Source: Chitinophagaceae bacterium
GTDB taxonomy: Bacteria > Bacteroidota > Bacteroidia > Chitinophagales > Chitinophagaceae
Direction of reading: 5' to 3'
Assembly: GCA_947454155.1 (NCBI GenBank)
Contig: CANGIT010000002.1
Span: 124,001 to 188,000 of the forward strand
Length of the DNA stretch: 64,000 bases
Positions within the stretch are counted from its first letter, which is position 1; every line of letters begins with the position of its first letter. The notes beneath the pieces are model-generated. The model was not told the DNA's origin. It did not search any database and worked only from the letters and a program-made list of their open reading frames with translations. A program made the position numbers and the translations under genes. Below are positions 27,928 through 35,786 of this stretch, in pieces.

Positions 27928-28923
27928 TTATTGAAGTTTGGCCAGCCATAGGGAAGCATTCATGAATAATGCAGGGTGAGAGTAGAGGCTCCATCCAACA
28001 TAAAGAGTGTTGCCGGGAGCTCCGGTACCATCATCCAGTGGCGAGCTGTCGGTAACCGCAAAAACGCGACCGGTACCATAAGTAGAGCTGGCTGCCATTA
28101 CTTTAGTGGTACTTTGCGCCGTACTGTTTTGCCAAACCAAACCTTGAACGGTGGCATTTACAGTTGGTTGTAGTGTTAAAGTAGCTCCATTGTTGAAATC
28201 GAGTTTGGTTACATTGCCTTGTGTGCCATGTAAAATAGGATTGGTCAAATTGCCGCTTAATACGTTAGTGCTTGTTTGAGTGATGTTGGTCAGATCAACT
28301 GAAAATCCAAAAGGGTTGGTAATTAAACCATTTGAAGTCATCAGGTCGTTCCAAATGGCAGGAGAATCCCATCCGTCGTTGTTTCTGTCTGATACTGTAT
28401 GGTCAGCTACCATAAACAAACCGCCTCCGTTTTTTACAAAGCTAAGAATGGCTTGTTTTTCGGCTGTTGTGAAACGAATGTTGGGTTCGTCTACTACAAA
28501 TACATCATAGTTCTTTAAATCCTGTGGATTGGTGGTGACGCCATAGGTAATCAAACCAGTGCTGGGTAATGTTTCTACCGTATGTCCTTGTTTGGCCAAA
28601 GCGATTCCCCAGCTGGAAAGTGCGCCTGTCCAATAAGTTACAGCAGTAGTAGATGTTACAGTGGATTGCAATGGTGTTGGTATACGTTGAGGTGTGCTGT
28701 TGTCTTCGTCAATTACCCAATCGGCATTGCCCGCTGTTTCTGCTTGAGAAGCGTCGAACAAAAATTTCTTGACCACTAAGGCACTGGAAACATTTGATGG
28801 TGAAAAAACAGGTTCGTTGTTGATGGCAACAACATCATTGGTGGCGACAGTGGTTTGTTCTACTTTACTGCAAGAAAAAAGCAGAAAAGAAACGGCTACC
28901 CAGCTTAGCTTTTTAAGATTCAT
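27928..28923 (-). CDS. Lipoprotein with glutamine amidotransferase-like (flavodoxin-type) domain
   Basis: The 331-residue protein has a lipoprotein signal (SFLLFSC at 13-19, Cys19 to be acylated). The mature part opens KKFLFDASQAETAGNADWV near residue 52, and continues with DVFVVDEPNIRF and SFVKNGGGLFMVADH (about 140-170), the pattern of GATase1-like/ThuA-type folds seen in DUF4350-like proteins. Such domains often lack the catalytic Cys, and I see none in the nucleophile elbow, so enzymatic activity is doubtful. It is secreted and tethered at the envelope. A duplicated gene end with the next element is not seen. Confidence 0.6.
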   Translation of the reverse strand: MNLKKLSWVAVSFLLFSCSKVEQTTVATNDVVAINNEPVFSPSNVSSALVVKKFLFDASQAETAGNADWVIDEDNSTPQRIPTPLQSTVTSTTAVTYWTGALSSWGIALAKQGHTVETLPSTGLITYGVTTNPQDLKNYDVFVVDEPNIRFTTAEKQAILSFVKNGGGLFMVADHTVSDRNNDGWDSPAIWNDLMTSNGLITNPFGFSVDLTNITQTSTNVLSGNLTNPILHGTQGNVTKLDFNNGATLTLQPTVNATVQGLVWQNSTAQSTTKVMAASSTYGTGRVFAVTDSSPLDDGTGAPGNTLYVGWSLYSHPALFMNASLWLAKLQ

Positions 28924-29022
28924 AGATTTTTTTTTGGTGCGTAAATGTAATGAATTTACAAAAGGTTAAAAAAAATAAATACAATTTTTTACATTGTTGT
29001 CTGTGAGGTGAATTACTAAAAA

Positions 29023-31527
29023 ATGAGTTCAATGAGCGATTTATTGATTAAAGGATTGACAGATGTGCAGGTGAAGCAAAGCCGTATCCAACATGGCGCC
29101 AATCTTAATGCTGAAAAGCATTCCAATGCAATGCTGCAGACCATCAAAGATGTGCTCACAGAGCCCATGTTTGTGATTTTGACGGTTTCATGTCTCGTTT
29201 ATTTTTCTGTAGGTCAATTGAAGGAAGGTGTCATCATGTTGGTGGCCTTGTTTTTAGTGGCTGGAATTTCTTTTTTTCAAGAACACAGAAGCCGCAATGC
29301 AATAGCCGCTTTAAGGAAAATTTCAGCGGCAAAATCGAATGTTTGGCGTGGCGGTTGGCTGATTAAAATTTCTGTGGAAGAAATTGTGGTAGGCGATATT
29401 GTGAAAGTGGAGGAGGGAGAGTTGGTGCCTGCTGATGGGAGATTGTTAAGTTGCAATGATCTGTCGGTGAATGAATCAATATTGACAGGAGAGTCTCTGC
29501 CTGTATTAAAAGAAATCCATCAGGAAGTATATAAAGGCACCTTGCTCATAGCAGGCAGCGGTGAATTTCAAGTTGAATCGGTGGGTGTAAAAACGATGTT
29601 TGGACAAATCGGAAAGTCTTTAGAAGAAATTGTAGTGACGAAAACTCCACTTCAGCTTCAGATGGGGCGTTTTGTAAAACAAATGGTGGCGGTAGGCTTT
29701 ATCGCTTTTTTGTTCATTGTGTTACTTCGTTATCATCAGGGCCACGATTGGTTAATGGCATTGTTATCCGGACTTACTTTGGCCATGAGCATATTGCCGG
29801 AGGAGATTCCTGTCGCCTTCAGCACTTTTCAGGCGCTGGGTGCATTTCGATTGCTAAAAAACAATAAACTGATTGTCAAACAGTCACAGTTTGTTGAAAC
29901 GCTGGGATCGGCTACAGTCATTTGTGTCGATAAAACGGGCACCATCACCCAGAATAAAATGACACTTGAATTTTTAATGGATTCGAAGCAAGAGATTTTA
30001 TATGATGTGCGAAAAGATGAAGTATTGCCACAGGAATTGCTGGAATATGCCATGTGGAGCAGTGAGGTCAATCCATTTGATCCGATGGAGAAGTCGATAC
30101 ATGAGCTTTACGGAAGGTTTTCAAAATTAGATCAACGTCCTTTTTATCATCAAGTACATGAATATCCTTTGAGTGGAAAGCCGCCCATGATGACGCACAT
30201 CTTCAGCAATCAGCAAAAAGAGTTTGTTATTGCTGCCAAAGGTGCGCCAGAAGCGATATTGAATTGCAGTAAGCTGGATGAGGAAAGTAAAAAACAAGTG
30301 GTCAAAACTTCTGCCGAATATGCCGCGATGGGTTATCGCGTGCTGGCGGTTGGTAAAGGGCATTGGCAGGAAGCCCATTGGCCATTAGGGCAACAGGAAA
30401 TTGTTTATGATTATCTGGGCTTATTGATTTTTCAAGATCCGCCAAAAGATGGAATTGATGTCACCATGAAAAAATTTCATCAGGCAGGCATCAGCATAAA
30501 AATGATTACAGGAGATCATCCAGAAACCGCATTGGCTATTGCACAGCAGATTGGACTGAGCCGCGATAAGTCTTTTCTAACAGGTAATGAAGTGATGGGG
30601 CTGTCTAAAGATGCTTTGATGGAAAAAGCGATGAAAACTGATGTCTTTGCCCGTATGTTTCCAGAAGCGAAATTTAGAGTGATTGAAGCCCTCAAAGAAA
30701 ACGGAGAGGTAGTGGCCATGACCGGTGATGGTGTAAATGATGCACCTGCATTAAAAGCAGCGCATATTGGTATCGCCATGGGGTATCGGGGTTCAGAAGT
30801 GGCCAAAGGTGCGGCTGCATTGATATTGACAGATGATGAGCTTTCGCACATGGTGGACGCGGTTGCGCTCGGGAGAAAAATATACAGTAACCTTAAAAAG
30901 GCCGTTCAGTATATTATTTCCATTCATGTGCCCATCATTCTTATCGTTACACTTCCTTTGTTGTTCAATTGGAAATTCAATGATCTTTTCACACCTGTAC
31001 ATGTTATTTTTTTAGAACTGATCATGGGACCCACCTGCTCTGTGATTTATGAAAATGAACCGATGGAACCAGGATTGATGAATCGACCGCCGATTAGAAA
31101 AAGTATCGGTTTTCTTTCCTTTCATCAGTTATTCATCAGTATTGTACAAGGCCTGTTTGTTTCAGTCGGCACTTTGCTGTTGGGTTATTGTTTCATGATG
31201 CATGGGTACGACATGAAGTTTGTTCGAACTATTGTTTTTGTCACCCTCTTGCTCAGTAATATCTTACTAACCTGGATAGGGCGATCAGAACAATTGCCTT
31301 TCTGGAAAACTTTCAGGTATAAAAATTACATGATGCCTTTGGTGATTGTCGCATCACTGCTGCTGATCATTTCCAGTCTCTACCTTCCTTTTGTCAGAAA
31401 TCTGTTCGAGCTGTCGTATGTCAACGGCTCTGTTCTATTGATTTGCCTGGCTATGGCAATAGTATCAACGATTTGGGTAGAGATTTATAAATACTTCAGG
31501 TATCGAAATAATAATATCATCAAGTAG
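29023..31527 (+). CDS. P-type cation-transporting ATPase (P2-like)
   Basis: The 834-residue pump has the E1-E2 ATPase domain with LTGES near residue 158, the phosphorylation site DKTGTIT at about 303-309, the hinge GDGVNDAPA near 568, and membrane segments in the usual 2-2-6 arrangement. The fourth membrane segment reads SILPEEIPVAFS where calcium pumps have PEGLP, so the ion cannot be named. No N-terminal metal-binding domain is present, which argues against copper or zinc P1B pumps. An ABC ATPase follows 40 bp downstream. A Ca2+/Mg2+-like function is the default inference. Confidence 0.85.
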   Translation: MSSMSDLLIKGLTDVQVKQSRIQHGANLNAEKHSNAMLQTIKDVLTEPMFVILTVSCLVYFSVGQLKEGVIMLVALFLVAGISFFQEHRSRNAIAALRKISAAKSNVWRGGWLIKISVEEIVVGDIVKVEEGELVPADGRLLSCNDLSVNESILTGESLPVLKEIHQEVYKGTLLIAGSGEFQVESVGVKTMFGQIGKSLEEIVVTKTPLQLQMGRFVKQMVAVGFIAFLFIVLLRYHQGHDWLMALLSGLTLAMSILPEEIPVAFSTFQALGAFRLLKNNKLIVKQSQFVETLGSATVICVDKTGTITQNKMTLEFLMDSKQEILYDVRKDEVLPQELLEYAMWSSEVNPFDPMEKSIHELYGRFSKLDQRPFYHQVHEYPLSGKPPMMTHIFSNQQKEFVIAAKGAPEAILNCSKLDEESKKQVVKTSAEYAAMGYRVLAVGKGHWQEAHWPLGQQEIVYDYLGLLIFQDPPKDGIDVTMKKFHQAGISIKMITGDHPETALAIAQQIGLSRDKSFLTGNEVMGLSKDALMEKAMKTDVFARMFPEAKFRVIEALKENGEVVAMTGDGVNDAPALKAAHIGIAMGYRGSEVAKGAAALILTDDELSHMVDAVALGRKIYSNLKKAVQYIISIHVPIILIVTLPLLFNWKFNDLFTPVHVIFLELIMGPTCSVIYENEPMEPGLMNRPPIRKSIGFLSFHQLFISIVQGLFVSVGTLLLGYCFMMHGYDMKFVRTIVFVTLLLSNILLTWIGRSEQLPFWKTFRYKNYMMPLVIVASLLLIISSLYLPFVRNLFELSYVNGSVLLICLAMAIVSTIWVEIYKYFRYRNNNIIK

Positions 31528-31551
31528 AAGGATTATTGCCAACAAGGCCAT

Positions 31552-31559
31552 TAACTTTG
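31552..31559 (+). promoter_or_regulatory. -7 element of the orphan ABC ATPase
   Basis: TAACTTTG, an exact TAnnTTTG match, ends 8 nt before the ATG at 31568. A TTG at 31536-31538 is only 13 nt away, closer than usual. The gene may be transcribed independently of the P-type ATPase with almost no leader. Confidence 0.4.
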
Positions 31560-31567
31560 TTTTCTCC

Positions 31568-32563
31568 ATGAACAACGACTCCTCCATTATATTACTCGAT
31601 CATCTCAGTAAAAAAGTCAACGGCAATCCGGCTGTTTGCGATTTGAGCGCTTCATGGGACGTAAAGCGTAAAATTGCCATTGTTGGCGAAACCGGTTCTG
31701 GAAAAAGCACGCTTTTGAAAATGATAGCCGGATTGGAGCAGCCCGATAGCGGTGCCGTTTATTTTCAGCAAAAAAGAGTAATTGGCCCTCATGAGCAATT
31801 GATTCCCGGTCATCCCGATATCGCTTACCTCAGTCAGTTTTTTGAGCTGCGCAACAATTACAAGGTAAAAGAAGTGCTGACGTATGAAAATTACATGGAG
31901 GAAGATAAATGCCAGGATATCTATCGAATCTGTGATATTCTTCATCTGGTTGAGCGATGGACAGATGAACTTTCGGGTGGAGAGAAGCAACGGGTGGCAT
32001 TAGCCAAACTGCTGACGAATAGTCCATCATTGTTGTTATTGGATGAACCCTTTGCTCATTTGGATCGCTTTCATAAAAACAGAATGAAGGAACTTACCGA
32101 AAGTATTAGCGTAAAATTAGGCATGGGATGCATCATGGTGTCGCATGATGCTCAGGATGTGTTGTCTTGGGCCGATGAGTTGCACATATTGGATAAGGGG
32201 AAAATCATTCAGTCGGGCACACCTGTTGATGTATATCATTATCCCGTTAACGAAAAGGTGGCAGGCTTGCTGGGAGATTATCAACTAATTAAAGCGGCAC
32301 ATCCATTATTTGATTACTGCCCATCTCCAAGTTTGAATAAAGAGGAATGCATATTGTTGAGACCTGGCTATTTTGAATGTGCGAATAAAGAAGAAGGATT
32401 TGCTGTTGTTGTAGAAAAGAATGAATTTATGGGAGATACCACAAGGTTGACGTTACGTTTAGCGAAGTCTTTATTCCCAATGCAATCCACCTCATTTAAT
32501 GTTGACTGTGGCGATATTATTCATATACGTTACAATAGATCGCACTTTCATGTGATAAAATAA
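31568..32563 (+). CDS. ABC transporter ATPase, PotA/FbpC-like, without neighbouring permease
   Basis: The 331-residue ATPase has Walker A GETGSGKST near residue 38, signature LSGGEKQRVALAKLL near 137, and Walker B LLLLDEPFAHLD near 157. After about residue 235 comes a TOBE-like region (ECILLRPGYFECAN, then FMGDTTRLTLRL), as in polyamine, molybdate and iron importer ATPases. No permease or binding protein gene is nearby, so its partner is unknown. The signature and Walker motifs are intact. The operon start is independent or coupled to the pump gene by 40 bp. Confidence 0.72.
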   Translation: MNNDSSIILLDHLSKKVNGNPAVCDLSASWDVKRKIAIVGETGSGKSTLLKMIAGLEQPDSGAVYFQQKRVIGPHEQLIPGHPDIAYLSQFFELRNNYKVKEVLTYENYMEEDKCQDIYRICDILHLVERWTDELSGGEKQRVALAKLLTNSPSLLLLDEPFAHLDRFHKNRMKELTESISVKLGMGCIMVSHDAQDVLSWADELHILDKGKIIQSGTPVDVYHYPVNEKVAGLLGDYQLIKAAHPLFDYCPSPSLNKEECILLRPGYFECANKEEGFAVVVEKNEFMGDTTRLTLRLAKSLFPMQSTSFNVDCGDIIHIRYNRSHFHVIK

Positions 32564-32710
32564 GACGGTCATTTTTATTTGTTTTTGAAATCATTGAAAA
32601 GAAAATCTGAAGCCGTTTAGCCTGCTGTTAAGTATAATTACTTACGCTTTCTTCTACGAAATACCGAAAAAATAAATGAGTGAGCATCGCATAAAATAAG
32701 ATGTTTCATT
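32564..32710. other. Intergenic A/T-rich stretch before the twin units
   Basis: 147 bp with no gene. No clear TAnnTTTG element is visible, so the promoter of the first twin unit is not identified. Confidence 0.4.
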
Positions 32711-32767
32711 TTACGTCTAATGAACAAGCAGGTTGTTATCCAAATCCATGAAATCCGAAATTTTCCT

Positions 32768-32836
32768 ATGAGAACTGTTTTATCCAAATCCAATCCAGTG
32801 AAAAGACCATGGCTTCCAAATCCTAATGAAAAGTAA
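32768..32836 (+). CDS. Possible micro-ORF in twin unit 1
   Basis: ATG at 32768, stop TAA at 32834-32836, 22 codons; its last 12 residues VKRPWLPNPNEK match the micro-ORF of copy 2 (MKRSWSPSPNEK) at 8 of 12 positions. Copy 2 has its start at the position where copy 1 has GTG. No Shine-Dalgarno sequence is visible, which is normal in this phylum. Nonsynonymous and synonymous changes are mixed, so coding selection is not proven and the RNA helix may explain the conservation. Confidence 0.3.
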   Translation: MRTVLSKSNPVKRPWLPNPNEK

Positions 32837-32867
32837 TCAATACTAATCAACTCGAAGCCATACAAAA

Positions 32868-32895
32868 GCCCCGGCATTACCGGGGTTTTTCTTTT
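32868..32895 (+). terminator. Terminator of twin unit 1
   Basis: CCCCGG pairs with CCGGGG around a five-base loop (CATTA), followed by TTTTTCTTTT. Confidence 0.9.
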
Positions 32896-32950
32896 ACAGC
32901 AACTGTTCTTCAGGTATTGATATTCGTAAGTTTACGTGGTGCAATAAGTG

Positions 32951-32976
32951 TTTGTACTCAATTTGTATATTCTTTG
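32951..32976 (+). promoter_or_regulatory. Weak promoter-like sequence of twin unit 2
   Basis: TTTG at 32951-32954 and ATTCTTTG at 32969-32976 resemble the two boxes, with a 14-nt spacer and two mismatches at the TA positions. Support is weak. Confidence 0.25.
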
Positions 32977-33080
32977 AGCCTCTTCACAATAATATCTATC
33001 AAATTACGTCTAATAGACAAAGCAAGCAATTACACTGTTCGTTTTTAATCCCTTGATGAAAACTCAATCCAACCTATCCA

Positions 33081-33125
33081 ATGAAAAGATCATGGTCCCC
33101 AAGTCCTAATGAAAAAAGTAGGTAA
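33081..33125 (+). CDS. Possible micro-ORF in twin unit 2
   Basis: ATG at 33081 to TAA at 33123-33125 encodes MKRSWSPSPNEKSR. It aligns with the micro-ORF of copy 1 (VKRPWLPNPNEK). The ORF overlaps the 5' strand of the conserved helix, so translation and folding would exclude each other. Too short for any composition test. Confidence 0.3.
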   Translation: MKRSWSPSPNEKSR

Positions 33126-33156
33126 CTAACTAACAACTTTGGAACCATATCACGAG

Positions 33157-33183
33157 CCCCGGTTTTTCCGGGGTTCTTTTTTT
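33157..33183 (+). terminator. Terminator of twin unit 2
   Basis: CCCCGG pairs with CCGGGG around TTTTT, then TT-C and seven T. It stands immediately before the psuK promoter element. Confidence 0.9.
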
Positions 33184-33196
33184 CATCCTACGTTGG

Positions 33197-33204
33197 TATA
33201 TTTG
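33197..33204 (+). promoter_or_regulatory. -7 element of psuK
   Basis: TATATTTG, exact TAnnTTTG, ends five bases before the psuK ATG at 33209. Transcription normally starts a few bases after the final G, so the mRNA may be leaderless or nearly so. No -33 TTG was found. Confidence 0.5.
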
Positions 33205-33208
33205 ACGG

Positions 33209-34141
33209 ATGAATTTTCCTGTTGTATGCATCGGGTCGGTTTTAATGGATGACCTTTATTTCTGCCACAATAATATTATCGGAGCCACATCTAATCCAGC
33301 TGTTCGTCAGCGGAGTGTAGGGGGTGTGATGAGCAATATCGCCCGTCATTTGGGTATGTTGTCTTTGGATGTAGAGCTGATTACAATGATTGGTAATGAT
33401 TCGGATGCGCAAATGATACAACAAGTACTGACTGCCGATAAGGTTAAACTGAGTCATATCATTCATGCAGATGTGCCAACAGGTTGTTATGCTTCTGTAC
33501 TGGCTCCTGGTGGTTCGCTATTTGTGGCTGCTGTTGCTGATGATTGTGAATCCATGATTACGCCGCACAAATTAGAGGAGCGAAAAGCTGTTTTACTGGA
33601 GGCGGCATTAATTGTTACGGATACCAATATGTCGGTGGATACACTTCAATGGTTGATTACATTTTCAAGAAGCAATAATAAAAAACTGATTATAGAACCT
33701 GTATCCGTTCCGAAAGCGAAAAAGCTTGCCGCTCTTGACTTGCAGGGTGTTTACATGATCACCCCAAATGAAGATGAGTTGGCCGTCATATTGGATGTAA
33801 ATGCTGCATCCCAAGCTGAAAATTTACTGGCTGAAAAAACCGGCATCGATCATATCTGGCTCAGGAAAGGGAAGGCGGGATCTGTAATGATGATGTTGTC
33901 TGAAGAAATGATTTCATTGGAGGCGGCTGAAGTAATGGTTGAGGATTCCACCGGGGCCGGAGATGCTGCGCTGGCTGGATGGATCAAAGCCTTTGCTGAT
34001 GGAAAAGATGCAAAGCAATGTATGCGATACGGCCATACGATGGCTTATGAAGTGCTGCAGCAAAAAGGGGCGGTTTTACAAACGCTGACAGCTGATTTAT
34101 TACAACAATCAATAAAAAAATACTACGATCATGTACAATGA
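33209..34141 (+). CDS. psuK: PfkB-family kinase, probable pseudouridine kinase
   Basis: A 310-residue ribokinase-like kinase with the N-terminal GSVLMDDLYFC region, the PfkB sequence GGVMSNIARHLGMLSLDVELI near 38, and the anion-hole/catalytic motif DSTGAGDAALAGWI near 247-260 (catalytic Asp253). The gene overlaps psuG by 11 bp, and in this pairing the kinase makes pseudouridine 5'-phosphate for PsuG to cleave into uracil and ribose 5-phosphate. Identification as PsuK rests on the neighbour rather than on unique residues; another sugar kinase is the alternative. A near-leaderless promoter precedes it. Confidence 0.82.
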   Translation: MNFPVVCIGSVLMDDLYFCHNNIIGATSNPAVRQRSVGGVMSNIARHLGMLSLDVELITMIGNDSDAQMIQQVLTADKVKLSHIIHADVPTGCYASVLAPGGSLFVAAVADDCESMITPHKLEERKAVLLEAALIVTDTNMSVDTLQWLITFSRSNNKKLIIEPVSVPKAKKLAALDLQGVYMITPNEDELAVILDVNAASQAENLLAEKTGIDHIWLRKGKAGSVMMMLSEEMISLEAAEVMVEDSTGAGDAALAGWIKAFADGKDAKQCMRYGHTMAYEVLQQKGAVLQTLTADLLQQSIKKYYDHVQ

Positions 34142-35048
34142 CCTTTTAGCGATCCAACCTGAGGTACTGATGGCTTTGCAAAACAACAAGCCGGTGGTGG
34201 CATTGGAATCAACTATAATTTCTCACGGTATGCCATGGCCGAAAAATGTAGAAACGGCTTTGGCGGTTGAACAGGCGGTGAGAGATGCAGGAGCCATTCC
34301 CGCAACAATTGCACTGATAAATGGACAATCTAAAGTTGGTCTTAGTCGAGATGAAATCAATTACCTCGGACAAACAAACGGAGTGTGGAAAGTCAGCCTT
34401 CGTGATATGCCTTACGTATTAAGTAAGCAACTTACAGGCGCAACGACTGTGGCAGCTACCATGCGCATTGCTGCCATGGCTGGTATCAGGGTTTTTGCCA
34501 CCGGTGGAATAGGAGGGGTGCACAGAGGCGCAACAGCTACCATGGATATTTCCGCCGACCTTACCGAAATGTCGAATACTAACGTAGCCATTGTATCTGC
34601 CGGTGTAAAATCTATTCTGGATATAGGTTTGACGCTCGAGTATTTGGAAACGATGGGGATACCGGTGGTTACTTATGGACAGGATGCTTTTCCAAGTTTT
34701 TATTCTTCCGCAAGTGGTTTTACCACGCCGTTAAGATTGGATACTACAAAGGAAATCGCAAACATGTTGTCTTTGAAATGGAAGATGAAATTGAATGGTG
34801 CAGTACTCATCGCCAATCCTTTGCCTGCTGGCAGCGATGTGGCGCCGGATGTGATGGAAGCGCATATTGTGGCAGCCTTGCATGAAGCCGAAAAGCAAAA
34901 AATTGCCGGAAAAGAAGTGACACCTTTCTTATTGAAATACATCGCCGAACATTCCAAAGGGGAAAGTCTTGAGGCCAACATCGCGCTGATATTGAATAAT
35001 GCAGCTCTTGCGGGTCGTATCGCAGTTGATTTGTCGGGGTTGGATTAA
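34131..35048 (+). CDS. psuG: Pseudouridine-5'-phosphate glycosidase
   Basis: PsuG cleaves the C-C bond of pseudouridine 5'-phosphate to uracil and ribose 5-phosphate. The 305-residue protein has the family sequence ALESTIISHGMPWPKNVETA near residues 24-44, TTVAATMRIA, and ATGGIGGVHRGATATMDISADL near 126, which includes the manganese/substrate-binding region. The start overlaps psuK by 11 bp, indicating translational coupling. It ends 3 bp before the stop of the convergent SIMPL gene. Confidence 0.95.
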   Translation: MYNDLLAIQPEVLMALQNNKPVVALESTIISHGMPWPKNVETALAVEQAVRDAGAIPATIALINGQSKVGLSRDEINYLGQTNGVWKVSLRDMPYVLSKQLTGATTVAATMRIAAMAGIRVFATGGIGGVHRGATATMDISADLTEMSNTNVAIVSAGVKSILDIGLTLEYLETMGIPVVTYGQDAFPSFYSSASGFTTPLRLDTTKEIANMLSLKWKMKLNGAVLIANPLPAGSDVAPDVMEAHIVAALHEAEKQKIAGKEVTPFLLKYIAEHSKGESLEANIALILNNAALAGRIAVDLSGLD

Positions 35049-35051
35049 AAT

Positions 35052-35786
35052 CTATTTGACCAGATAATTCACCTTCAAAGTGATGGAGGCTGTTTTGTTT
35101 CTGCTGCTGGTATTGAAAACACCGCCTGAACTGTAATCATCATTCTCATTTTTACCTGTGATCTGAAACACGCCCATATTGGCATTGTTGATGCCGCCTA
35201 ATGTAGATCCACTATTGGAAGCGATGGTTTCTGCTCTTTTTTTTGCATCTGCACTTGCTCTTGCCAGCAAATCAATTTTTAGGTCATTCAGTTGTGTGTA
35301 ATAATATTGGGGGGCGCTTGAATTTAGCTCAATGCCACTTTCCAGCAGTTCTGTCACTTCTCTTGAAAGTTTTTCCACTTTGTCTATTTCTTTTGACTCC
35401 ACTCTCACGGTTTCACTCAATGAATAGCCGCTAAAGGTAGCGCTGATTTCATTTCCATGGTCATCATACTGGCGATTGAATTCTTTCGTCATATTTACCG
35501 AAGTAAACACAATTTCTTTTGAAGAGATGCCTTTTGAAACGAGGTAGCTTTTAATGGCATTCTCATCTTGTTTGAGACTGGCATAGGCATTTTTCAGTTC
35601 GGAATTGAATCGGTTGAAAGAGGCCGACCACACGATGAGGTCGCTGCTGAAATCTTTTTCAGCCAGGCCCGTTACTGCAATCGTTTCGGTTGATTTGTAT
35701 TTATAATTGTAAGATTTACCTAAAATGATGGTTGCAGCGATGATGGCGATACACGTGCATACCGTGCTGACAAGCTTTGTATTCAT
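35052..35786 (-). CDS. SIMPL domain (DUF541) periplasmic protein
   Basis: A 244-residue protein with an N-terminal membrane anchor or signal (residues 5-25, hydrophobic). The rest fits the SIMPL fold: AVTGLAEKDFSSDLIVW near 38, an alpha-helical SLKQDENAIKSYLVSKGIS segment, GYSLSETVRVESKEIDKVEKL near 122, and the C-terminal ADAKKRAETIASNSG motif near 183 typical of the family. SIMPL proteins are periplasmic and of unknown biochemical role; some affect oxidative stress tolerance. The final 60 residues contain a Ser/Asn-rich loop. Confidence 0.85.
   Translation of the reverse strand: MNTKLVSTVCTCIAIIAATIILGKSYNYKYKSTETIAVTGLAEKDFSSDLIVWSASFNRFNSELKNAYASLKQDENAIKSYLVSKGISSKEIVFTSVNMTKEFNRQYDDHGNEISATFSGYSLSETVRVESKEIDKVEKLSREVTELLESGIELNSSAPQYYYTQLNDLKIDLLARASADAKKRAETIASNSGSTLGGINNANMGVFQITGKNENDDYSSGGVFNTSSRNKTASITLKVNYLVK

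Larger units (their letters stand above)
32711..32895 (+). ncRNA. Twin small transcription unit, copy 1 (possible small RNA with micro-ORF)
   Basis: A 185-bp unit starts with TTACGTCTAATGAACAAGCA, shared with copy 2 at 33004, and ends in a strong terminator. An 8-bp helix joins ATGGCTTC (32809-32816) to GAAGCCAT (32854-32861). The same helix in copy 2 has two compensatory pair changes. The unit also contains three short TCC...TGAAAA motifs. A micro-ORF of 22 codons starts at 32768 and ends in VKRPWLPNPNEK; a 12-codon version starts with GTG at 32798. Thus it may be a noncoding RNA, a micropeptide gene or dual. I do not recognise the family; 6S-Flavo RNA would be the first covariance model to compare. 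Confidence 0.6.
33004..33183 (+). ncRNA. Twin small transcription unit, copy 2 (possible small RNA with micro-ORF)
   Basis: A 180-bp second copy, 108 bp after copy 1 ends. It shares the 5' block TTACGTCTAATA-GACAA, the core ATCCAATGAAAAGATCATGG, the helix (ATGGTCCC at 33092-33099 with GGAACCAT at 33141-33148; one mismatch, seven pairs), CCTAATGAAAA, and a GCCCCGG-type terminator. The remaining sequence has diverged freely, which suggests an old duplication. The helix keeps pairing while its sequence changes, so RNA structure is being conserved. Only 25 bp separate its terminator from psuK, which may therefore be partly read through. Confidence 0.6.

Noticed and set aside
32638..32877. 79-codon minus-strand frame over twin unit 1
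   Set aside because: Does not appear in copy 2 as an aligned frame and is antisense to the unit with the terminator.
32711..33183. Twin units as a riboswitch for psuK
   Set aside because: Both units end in full terminators with their own shared 5' block and psuK has a separate -7 element, so they look like independent transcripts rather than one leader. Not excluded without transcript data.
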